Positions 1-4,883 of a stretch of DNA of 5,546 nt are shown here, one piece after another. Source of the DNA: Chloroflexota bacterium (lineage in GTDB: Bacteria; Chloroflexota; Limnocylindria; P2-11E); assembly GCA_013695575.1 (NCBI GenBank), contig JACDAF010000074.1:1-5546 (forward strand), given 5' to 3'. The notes below the pieces were generated by a model. The model saw only the letters and a program-made list of their open reading frames with translations. It did no database searches and was not told the DNA's origin. How positions within the stretch are numbered: position 1 is the first letter of the stretch; the number at the start of each line of letters is the position of its first letter. The translations under genes were made by a program, and so were the position numbers.

Positions 1-2
1 AG

Positions 3-188
3 GTGGACCAGATCCGCGCGCACATCGGCGCCGACTCGCTCGGCTATCTCTCTCTCGAGGGGATGATCTCGGCCACCGGAGCCACCTCCGGCGAGCTCTG
101 CAGCGCGTGCTTCACCGGCGACTACCCCGTGCCGGTCCAGCTCGAGCTCGGCAAGAGCTCGCTCGAGCGTGAGGTCGGCGCCAGATGA
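3..188 (+). CDS. purF: Amidophosphoribosyltransferase, C-terminal end (partial)
   Basis: This is the last 61 residues of glutamine phosphoribosylpyrophosphate amidotransferase, the cytoplasmic enzyme that makes 5-phosphoribosylamine from PRPP and glutamine in the first committed step of purine synthesis. The gene runs off the left edge; the GTG at position 3 is an internal codon, not a start. The sequence shows IGADSLGYLSLEGM followed by LCSACFTGDYP. The Cys-x-x-Cys before FTGDYP matches the C-terminal cysteine pair of the Bacillus-type PurF, which binds a [4Fe-4S] cluster, so this is probably the iron-sulfur class; the other two cysteine ligands would lie outside the window. It ends with TGA at 186-188. 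The order purF, then purM and purN, is a common purine-operon order, here interrupted by a toxin-antitoxin pair. Confidence 0.95.
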   Translation: MDQIRAHIGADSLGYLSLEGMISATGATSGELCSACFTGDYPVPVQLELGKSSLEREVGAR

Positions 189-200
189 CTCGCGCGTTCT

Positions 201-233
201 CATGGTAACTACAATTGATATGATGTGGTCATG
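201..233 (+). promoter_or_regulatory. Promoter of the toxin-antitoxin operon, probably leaderless, possible operator
   Basis: The gap between purF and the antitoxin is AT-rich against a very GC-rich background. A good -10 box, TATGAT, lies at 219-224 and ends 6 nt before the ATG at 231, so a transcript would begin at or next to that ATG. No Shine-Dalgarno sequence precedes it. No convincing -35 box is visible at the usual distance. The stretch 201-233 is also a weak imperfect inverted repeat: CATG at both ends, 9 of 16 positions pairing about a centre at 217, covering the -10 box and start codon. That is where a Phd-type antitoxin would be expected to bind for autorepression. The promoter is moderately supported; the operator is a guess. 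Confidence 0.5.
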
Positions 234-611
234 AAAAGGGCCAGTCGGAAAGCAGCGACCGATTCCGTGGGTGTGCGTGAGCAGAAGCCCGATTCGGTGG
301 GCGTGCGCGAGCTGAAGGCATCGCTCAGTGGGTACCTGCGTCGCGTCCGTGCCGGCCAGTCGCTCACCGTTACCGACCATGGCGAACCGGTCGCTCTCAT
401 CATTCCGATCGGTATCCCCGCCGGTCTCGATCGGCTCCTCTCCGAGGGCCGCGCCTCCTGGGCCGGGGCCGGGGCGGGACCCGGAATGCCGACGGCGCGC
501 CTGCAGGGGCCGAAGACCGCGGCGGAGCACATCGTCGAGGACCGCGACGCCCGTGAGAGCGAGCTCGACGCAGCGTTCCGTCGCAAGCCGCTCGTGGCTG
601 GCAAGAGCTGA
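231..611 (+). CDS. Type II antitoxin, Phd/YefM family (VapB-like)
   Basis: A 126-residue antitoxin expected to bind and neutralise the PIN toxin encoded immediately downstream and to repress its own operon. The N-terminal half is a typical Phd/YefM DNA-binding domain: SVGVRELKASLSGYLRRVRAGQ, then LTVTDHGEPVALIIP, the usual strand-helix-strand pattern. The C-terminal half is less ordered, with a Gly/Ala/Pro-rich linker (about residues 78-90) and a charged tail (AEHIVEDRDARESELDAAF), as expected for the toxin-binding part. The start is taken as ATG 231 because the -10 box TATGAT lies 6 nt before it; an in-frame GTG at 225 is the alternative and adds two residues. Oddly, the first motif is present twice (DSVGVREQKP then DSVGVRELKA) through a 30-bp tandem repeat. 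The stop TGA (609-611) overlaps the proposed toxin start. Family assignment is from motif recognition. Confidence 0.88.
   Translation: MKRASRKAATDSVGVREQKPDSVGVRELKASLSGYLRRVRAGQSLTVTDHGEPVALIIPIGIPAGLDRLLSEGRASWAGAGAGPGMPTARLQGPKTAAEHIVEDRDARESELDAAFRRKPLVAGKS
261..320 (+). repeat. 30-bp tandem duplication inside the antitoxin gene
   Basis: Two adjacent 30-bp units, 261-290 and 291-320, match at 24 of 30 positions and keep frame. They encode DSVGVREQKP and DSVGVRELKA. The second copy is the one that continues into the normal Phd fold. Several of the differences are silent, which suggests an old duplication kept under coding constraint rather than a recent slip. Confidence 0.9.
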
Positions 612-1033
612 TCGCCTTCGTCGACACGAGTGCTTTCGCAAAGCTGCTCGTGGTCGAAGCCGGGAGCGAAGCTGTCCATCGCCTCGCGTCCGAAGCGCGG
701 GTGGTCGCCGCCTCCCGGCTCCTTCACGTGGAAACACGCGCGCTCCTCGCGCGTCGTGAAGCGGACGGGACGCTCGCGGCGGCCGACCTTGCGGAGGCGC
801 GCTCGGCCTTCGAAGGTTGGCTCCGACGCCTGTATGTCATCGAGATCGACGCGTCGCTCGCCGACGAAGCCGGGCAGCTGGCCGAACGGCGCCTGCTGCG
901 CGGCATGGATGCCATACACCTTGCATCTGCGGCGCTCGTCGCGCGGACCGGCGGCGACTTCATGTTCGCGACCTATGACGACAGGCTGCGGCGGGCCGCG
1001 GTCGCTGAGAAGATGGAGGTCCTCCCATCGTGA
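608..1033 (+). CDS. PIN-domain ribonuclease toxin (VapC-like), non-standard start
   Basis: A 141-residue PIN-domain protein, the usual length for VapC toxins, which are Mg/Mn-dependent endoribonucleases acting on tRNA or rRNA in the cytoplasm. The acidic catalytic set is visible when the frame is read from CTG 608: Asp6 in FVDTSAFAKLL, Glu42 in HVETRALLAR, Asp101 in RGMDAIHLASA and Asp124 in FATYDDRL. The frame is open from 557 (after TGA 554-556) but has no ATG, GTG or TTG before GTG 650. Starting at 650 would remove the first strand and Asp6. CTG 608 forms a 4-nt CTGA overlap with the antitoxin stop, the place where ATGA or GTGA is usually found, so it is the best start. ATC 611, or entry by frameshifting from the antitoxin, are alternatives. 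The stop TGA overlaps the purM GTG. The substrate cannot be told from sequence. Confidence 0.85.
   Translation: MIAFVDTSAFAKLLVVEAGSEAVHRLASEARVVAASRLLHVETRALLARREADGTLAAADLAEARSAFEGWLRRLYVIEIDASLADEAGQLAERRLLRGMDAIHLASAALVARTGGDFMFATYDDRLRRAAVAEKMEVLPS
1015..1020 (+). promoter_or_regulatory. purM Shine-Dalgarno site inside the toxin gene
   Basis: GGAGGT lies 9 nt before the purM GTG (1030) and wholly inside the last codons of the toxin gene. The surroundings can fold: GATGG (1012-1016) pairs with CCATC (1025-1029), leaving part of the ribosome site in an 8-nt loop. A ribosome finishing the toxin would open this stem, consistent with translational coupling. The coupling is inferred. Confidence 0.7.
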
Positions 1034-2046
1034 GTGGCCTCACATACAAGGGTTCCGGAGTGGACATCACGCGCGCGGAGGACGCGCTCTCGCGCATCCG
1101 CGAGCGCGTCGCGCGCACGAAGCGGCCGGAGGTCATCGGCGGCATCGGGGCATTCGGCGGGCTCTTCAAGGTCGCGGGAACCGACACGGTCCTCGTCGCG
1201 ACGACGGACGGGGTGGGCACCAAGCTCGAGCTCGCGCGCGAGCTCGATCGGCACGAGGTCGTGGGGACCGATCTCGTGCACCACTGCGTGAACGACGCGC
1301 TCGCCATGGGCGCGGAGCCGCTCTTCTTCCTCGACTACTTCTCGTGCTCGAAGCTCGACCCCGAGGTGTTCGCGCGTGTCGTCGGAGCCATGGCGGACGC
1401 CTGCGCCGCCCATGGCTGCGCCCTACTCGGCGGCGAGACCGCCGAGATGCCGGGCATGTACCGGGAGGGCGCCTACGACCTGGCGGGCTTCCTCGTCGGC
1501 TCCGTCGCGCGCGACCAGCTGCTCGACCCGCTCCAGGTGGGCGACGGAGACGCGCTCATCGGGCTTCCCTCGAGCGGCCTGCACACCAACGGGTACACGC
1601 TCGCGCGTGCCGTGATCGATCGCGCGGGGCTGGACCTCGCCGCGCCCCTGCCGGAGCTGCGCGGCGGCACGCTCGGTGACGCGCTCATGAGGCCTCACGC
1701 GTCGTACCTCGGAGCCGTCCGCACGCTGCGTGGTGTCGCGCGCGTGCGCTCGATCGCCCACCTCACCGGCGGCGGCTGGGAGGGCAACCTGCCGCGCGCG
1801 CTCCCGCCCGGGCTCGGCGCGCGCGTCCATCGCGACGCCTGGACCGTCCCGCCGCTCTTCACGCTGCTCGGTAACGCCGGCGCAGTCCCCGACGCTGAGC
1901 GCTGGGATACCTGGAATATGGGCATCGGCCTGGTCGCGGTCATCGCGGCCGAGGACGCGCGTGCGGCGCTGCGCGCGCTGCCCGACGCGATCGCGATCGG
2001 GCACGTCGAGACCGCGACCGGCACGACCCGCGTCCGCTTCGCCTAG
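1030..2046 (+). CDS. purM: Phosphoribosylformylglycinamidine cyclo-ligase (AIR synthetase)
   Basis: A 338-residue, full-length PurM. It uses ATP to close the imidazole ring, turning FGAM into aminoimidazole ribonucleotide in the cytoplasm. Family motifs appear in order: LTYKGSGVDI at the N-terminus, VATTDGVGTKLELA (57-70), GTDLVHHCVNDALAMGAEPL (79-98) followed by FFLDYFS, LGGETAEMPGMY (133-144), GLPSSGLHTNGYTLAR (178-193), HLTGGGWEGNLPRALP (244-259) and WNMGIGLVAVI (295-305). Some positions differ from the textbook version: HHCVNDA where many enzymes have a non-His residue pair, and PHASYL (222-227) where many have a Pro-Thr-Arg-Ile-Tyr-like segment. The start is GTG 1030, supported by a strong ribosome site at 1015-1020 and the GTGA overlap with the toxin stop. 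No separate promoter is visible, so expression probably depends on readthrough from purF or the toxin-antitoxin promoter. Confidence 0.96.
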   Translation: MSGLTYKGSGVDITRAEDALSRIRERVARTKRPEVIGGIGAFGGLFKVAGTDTVLVATTDGVGTKLELARELDRHEVVGTDLVHHCVNDALAMGAEPLFFLDYFSCSKLDPEVFARVVGAMADACAAHGCALLGGETAEMPGMYREGAYDLAGFLVGSVARDQLLDPLQVGDGDALIGLPSSGLHTNGYTLARAVIDRAGLDLAAPLPELRGGTLGDALMRPHASYLGAVRTLRGVARVRSIAHLTGGGWEGNLPRALPPGLGARVHRDAWTVPPLFTLLGNAGAVPDAERWDTWNMGIGLVAVIAAEDARAALRALPDAIAIGHVETATGTTRVRFA

Positions 2047-2072
2047 ATGCTTCTCCTCTGCTCTCGTCTCGC

Positions 2073-2672
2073 ATGACCCTTCCCATCGCCGTCTGCGTGA
2101 GCGGCCGCGGGACCAACCTCCAGGCGCTCATCGACGCGATAGCGCAGGGCCGGCTCGACGCGCGCATCGTCTTCGTGGCCGCGAGCCGCAAGAGCACGCC
2201 TGCGCTCGACCGGGCCATCGCGGCGGGCATACCGTGTCGTGCGTTCCCGCCGGCAGCGAATGGGGGCCGCGAGGCGGCGCAGACGCTCATGGCTGCGGCG
2301 ATCGTGAGCGAGGGCGCGGAGCTGGTGGTGCTCGCGGGCTACGACCGCATCCTCTGCGACGCGTTCTTCGAGCGGCTCGGCGGCGTGCCGGTCATCAACA
2401 TCCACCCGTCGCTCCTCCCCGCGTTCGGGAGGCTGAACGGGGTGGCCGTTCACGAGGCGGTGCTCGCGGCGGGCGTGACCGAGACCGGCGCGACGGTACA
2501 TCGCGCCCGCGCCGGGACCGTGGACGAGGGCGAGATCCTCCTGCAGCGCGCCGTGGCGGTCCACGCGGGCGACACGGTGGAAACGCTCGCCGCACGCGTG
2601 CTCGCGGTCGAGCACGAGATCTTGGTCGAGGCCGTCGCGCGGTTCGCATCGCGGAGCGCCGTCGCGGGGTGA
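2073..2672 (+). CDS. purN: Phosphoribosylglycinamide formyltransferase (GAR transformylase)
   Basis: A 199-residue, folate-dependent PurN, which moves a formyl group from 10-formyl-tetrahydrofolate to GAR in the third step of purine synthesis. The phosphate loop SGRGTNLQAL is at residues 10-19, and AGYDRIL at 88-94. The catalytic stretch VINIHPSLLPAF (107-118) contains Asn109 and His111, and Asp151 in TVDEGEILLQ completes the expected Asn/His/Asp set. The C-terminal VLAVEHEILVEAVARF matches the family's closing helix. It begins 26 bp after purM with ATG 2073, and the leader shows no Shine-Dalgarno sequence, only a pyrimidine-rich run. It follows purM as in many purine operons, but the next gene is convergent, so purH or purD do not follow directly. 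The stop lies 6 bp from the end of the opposing gene. Confidence 0.96.
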   Translation: MTLPIAVCVSGRGTNLQALIDAIAQGRLDARIVFVAASRKSTPALDRAIAAGIPCRAFPPAANGGREAAQTLMAAAIVSEGAELVVLAGYDRILCDAFFERLGGVPVINIHPSLLPAFGRLNGVAVHEAVLAAGVTETGATVHRARAGTVDEGEILLQRAVAVHAGDTVETLAARVLAVEHEILVEAVARFASRSAVAG

Positions 2673-2678
2673 CGCGCG

Positions 2679-3305
2679 CTATGGATTCAGCGTGTCGGAC
2701 GCCGCGCTGACGTCATCCTCGAGCGCCGCGGGGAAGGCCCCGAGTCCGGGATGCGCCAGGAGCCGCGCGATGCAGTCGGCGCTCCCGCCGATGTAAGTGC
2801 TGTCGAGGTCGATCTCGCTCGCGACGCACCACGCGCGATTGTCGGGCCACCAGAGACTCGGTCCGTGGCCGTGCGGCCACGTCCGGGCCATCGCGGCGCT
2901 CATGCCGATGTCGCCGCGCAGGAGGTAGTACCCGCGACCGGGCCTGGCGAACGTCGGCGCGCCATGGAACCCCTCGGTCTCCGGCATCCCCCCGTACCCG
3001 TACCAGACCGCGAACCAGCACGTCTCGGCGCGCGAGGTCCCCTCGCGCAGAACGGGTACAAGGTGATCGACCACGGCGGCCGGGAGGTGTCCGCTCAGGG
3101 GTGCCCTGTCCCAGAGCGGCGCATCGCGGCGCAGCCCGGCGCCGGCGATCCGCTCGAACTGCACAAGCGGATGCATGGCACGGCCGTTCCGCGCGGCGAT
3201 CTCGGACCACCGCACGGGGCTGCCCTCGTGGGACGAGTTGTCGCGCGATGCGGGATGCAGGAGTCGCGCGTACGCCTCGAAGCCATGCGGGACGAGCGCG
3301 CCCAC
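2679..3305 (-). CDS. Conserved-looking hypothetical protein, start uncertain
   Basis: About 208 residues on the reverse strand, convergent with purN. I do not know its function. The composition is that of a real globular protein, rich in Trp, Tyr and His with sharp motifs: GALVPHGFEAYARLLHPA near the N-terminus, CWFAVWYGYGG (about 96-106), GRGYYLLRGDI (about 123-133), and a long distinctive block with WWPDNRAWCVASEIDLD then STYIGGS (about 152-175). From memory this resembles uncharacterised proteins of high-GC bacteria. No signal peptide or membrane segment is seen. The start is the weak point. GTG at 3305-3303 is the first usual start near the motif region. The same frame stays open upstream, and the preceding residues (LPWYRWAT) could belong to the protein. 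That DNA also carries the end of a phosphatase remnant in another frame, so the gene may overlap it or have lost its original 5' end. Confidence 0.72.
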   Translation of the reverse strand: MGALVPHGFEAYARLLHPASRDNSSHEGSPVRWSEIAARNGRAMHPLVQFERIAGAGLRRDAPLWDRAPLSGHLPAAVVDHLVPVLREGTSRAETCWFAVWYGYGGMPETEGFHGAPTFARPGRGYYLLRGDIGMSAAMARTWPHGHGPSLWWPDNRAWCVASEIDLDSTYIGGSADCIARLLAHPGLGAFPAALEDDVSAASDTLNP

Positions 3306-3456
3306 CGTCGCCCAGCGGTACCACGGCAGCGTGCACGCCGTCGCAAATACGCGACATCGCGGCGCCGCGGAGCGCCGTGCCCAGGGCCGCTGCGATCCGC
3401 AGCGAGGCGAGCTCGTCGGCGAACGCGCGCTCGCGGTCGCCCTGCGCGAGGAGGGA
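3304..3456 (-). pseudogene. Remnant of a histidine-phosphatase gene with internal deletion
   Basis: Read on the reverse strand, 3453-3412 encodes LLAQGDRERAFADE and 3411-3364 continues with LASLRIAAALGTALRG. The phosphatase at 4876-5388 has LLASGERERALADE (11 of 14 identical) and LASLRIAKAIGKDLRG (12 of 16), but there the two blocks are separated by 27 residues holding the catalytic His (VITHGG). Here they are fused, equal to an exact 81-nt in-frame loss, with GCTCG present at both breakpoints of the intact copy. DNA identity to the intact copy is about 21/24 (3392-3415) and 34/43 (3411-3453). A weaker match follows (AMSRICDGVHA against AFSYCEGVRV), reaching about 3304. The N-terminal RHAE half is absent; a + strand gene fragment lies there instead. 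It lacks both catalytic histidines and cannot be active. Confidence 0.72.
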
Positions 3457-3470
3457 CCGTCCAGCTCGCG

Positions 3471-3911
3471 ATGCTCGATCTGGTGCCCGCGGCAACGCCG
3501 ATCCGGACGATCGGTGTCGATGGCGAGGACATCGACGCGCTCGCGCGCGAGGCGCAGGGCGGCTACCTCGTGATCCCCGAGATCGCTCGGGACAGCGACA
3601 TGCCGGGGTACATCTGGGGCGAGCCGGTCCGGCGCGCCTTCGCGGCGCGAGGGTGCTCGCTCGCAGTCGTGCTGCACGCTGACAGCGTCGACGAAGCTCT
3701 CGGGATCATCCGCGAGAACGAGGTGCCGGATGCCGATCTCGAGCGGCTCGATCTGCTCGTCCACCTCCGTTCGCTGGGTGATGACTGGCAGTCGCCGACC
3801 AGGCGAGTCGTCGCGCACGTCCACGAGGGTGGCTCCGCGCCGCGGTTGCTCCATCGCTGGGATGAGGCAGCCGATCGATTCGATACAGAGGCGAAGCCGA
3901 GCCGCATCTAG
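3471..3911 (+). CDS. Secretion-ATPase-like protein, C-terminal fragment (probably 5'-truncated)
   Basis: The frame encodes 146 residues from ATG 3471. The core GGYLVIPEIARDSDMP (30-45), YIWGEPVRRAFAARG (47-61), CSLAVVLHADSVDEALGII (62-80) and VPDADLERLDLLVHLRSLG (85-103), then RRVVAHVHE, resembles the second half of PilB/VirB11/CpaF-type P-loop ATPases. YLVIPEI occupies the Walker B place and LHADS the conserved His-box place. No Walker A motif (GxxxxGKS/T) is present. The frame stays open upstream to 2751, but there it reads antisense to the neighbouring gene and shows no protein-like motifs, so the N-terminal nucleotide-binding half seems to have been lost. ATG 3471 has only a distant purine-rich run (GAGGAGGG, 3448-3455). 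The fragment abuts a phosphatase remnant, supporting a rearrangement. The stop is 9 bp from the opposing ATP-grasp stop. The family call rests on pattern similarity. Confidence 0.62.
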   Translation: MLDLVPAATPIRTIGVDGEDIDALAREAQGGYLVIPEIARDSDMPGYIWGEPVRRAFAARGCSLAVVLHADSVDEALGIIRENEVPDADLERLDLLVHLRSLGDDWQSPTRRVVAHVHEGGSAPRLLHRWDEAADRFDTEAKPSRI

Positions 3912-3923
3912 ATCGCGGGTCTA
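3909..3923. other. Small inverted repeat joining two convergent stop codons
   Basis: TAGATC (3909-3914) and GGTCTA (3918-3923) can pair across a GCG loop, 6 bp with one G-T wobble. The left arm begins with the TAG stop of the + strand fragment and the right arm holds the reverse-strand TAG stop of the ATP-grasp gene. No U-run follows on either side, so a working intrinsic terminator is doubtful. Confidence 0.3.
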
Positions 3924-4883
3924 ACTGACGAGCTCTCCGGCGCGGGCGCGCGCCACCAGGTACTGCGCGAAGCGCGCGTGCGGGTCGAAGCCCACGAGCG
4001 TCTCGGCATCGGTGACGAAGTTCGAGAGCGCGTTGATGTCGTACACGTACGGCAGTCCGTCGCTCGCGCTCACGAGGTACTCGACGCCGCCGACGTCCAG
4101 GCTGCCCTCCTTCGCGATGTGCAGCACCGCGTCGATCATCTCCTGCGGCGCGTCGAAGGCCTCGATCTTGAGCGCCTTCTTCGCCGGTGCATCCACGACG
4201 CAGTTGTCCCACTCCGCCTCTCCTGGTACTTGGCAGATGTCGGCCGGGCAGAGGTTGAAGTCCTGCGCCCGGTCGTTGGTGATCTTGATCGCGTAGAGGT
4301 ACTCGCCATCGAGGAACTCGACGCGCACGATCGATCCGTCGGCGGACTCGATGTACTCCTGCACCAGGACCGTGCCGTCGGGACCGAGATCGAGCGTGGC
4401 GGCAGCGCCTGCGACCTCGTCGATGTCGTCGAAGCGGCGCATCAGCGCGCCGGACCCACCGATGTTCGGCTTCACGATGACCGGGAAGCGCAGGCCGCGC
4501 GCGGCATCCACGATGCGCGCGGCGTCGCTCGCCGCGTGCGCGCGGGGGGCGCGGATGCCGAGGCGCTCGAGGAGCAGCAGCTGCTGCGCCTTCGAGAGCT
4601 CGAGCGCGAACGCGTCGCTGCCGTTCACGACGGGGATGCCATGCCCTTCCAGGAACGGCAGGTACCGGCGGGCGAAGGCGAGGCTCTCCGAGTGGCCGCG
4701 CAGGTAGGACGACGGCGACACCTTGTTCACCGCGAGCGACCAGTCCGGTGCAGGAGCGTCGGGGTCGAACGAGAGCTCGTTCACGAAGACGCGCTCATAG
4801 GGCGCACCCGTCGCATCGAGCGCGGCGAACAGAGGTTGCATCCAGGATTCGTTCTCGTACAGGATCGCGATCGGCCTAGACAC
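3921..4883 (-). CDS. ATP-grasp domain protein, RimK-like ligase family
   Basis: A 320-residue ATP-grasp enzyme, a family that joins a carboxylate to an amine or similar group through an acyl-phosphate, using ATP. The N-terminal pre-ATP-grasp part (RPIAILYENESWMQP, VNKVSPSSYLRG) is followed by KAQQLLLLERLGI (98-110), the ATP-binding FPVIVKPNIGGSGALMRRF (133-151), VLVQEYI (172-178) and the C-terminal GGVEYLV (265-271) with YDINALSNF (281-289). The last supplies the Asp and Asn positions where the family binds Mg. There is no signal peptide, so it is cytoplasmic. The substrate cannot be named; RimK-like glutamate ligases and peptide-modifying enzymes are possible. The start is GTG 4883, with GAGGTG 4 nt upstream (4893-4888 on the reverse strand), overlapping the phosphatase stop by 8 bp. 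The same frame is open further upstream, but that stretch is antisense-like and overlaps the phosphatase. Confidence 0.9.
   Translation of the reverse strand: MSRPIAILYENESWMQPLFAALDATGAPYERVFVNELSFDPDAPAPDWSLAVNKVSPSSYLRGHSESLAFARRYLPFLEGHGIPVVNGSDAFALELSKAQQLLLLERLGIRAPRAHAASDAARIVDAARGLRFPVIVKPNIGGSGALMRRFDDIDEVAGAAATLDLGPDGTVLVQEYIESADGSIVRVEFLDGEYLYAIKITNDRAQDFNLCPADICQVPGEAEWDNCVVDAPAKKALKIEAFDAPQEMIDAVLHIAKEGSLDVGGVEYLVSASDGLPYVYDINALSNFVTDAETLVGFDPHARFAQYLVARARAGELVS

Noticed and set aside
209..919. Reverse-strand 236-codon open frame across the toxin-antitoxin module
   Set aside because: It lies antisense to two genes with clear family motifs and has no recognisable domain.
650..1033. 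Toxin start at GTG 650
   Set aside because: This would remove the first PIN strand with the catalytic Asp (FVDTSAF), which is clearly encoded just upstream in the same frame.
2687..2710. Possible terminator hairpin after purN (TCAGC paired with GCTGA, inner stem GTGT/ACGC)
   Set aside because: The stem is interrupted by a 3-nt bulge, no U-run follows, and it lies in the coding end of the opposing gene.
2751..3470. Long + strand open frame leading into the ATPase-like fragment
   Set aside because: It is antisense to the hypothetical gene and the phosphatase remnant, and its translation shows no Walker A or other recognisable motif. Long open frames are expected on both strands at this GC content.
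3306..3854. Reverse-strand open frame extending the hypothetical gene to an ATG at 3854
   Set aside because: Upstream of about 3330 the translation is low-complexity Arg/Ser-rich and antisense to the secretion-ATPase-like fragment; the protein-like part begins only near GTG 3305.
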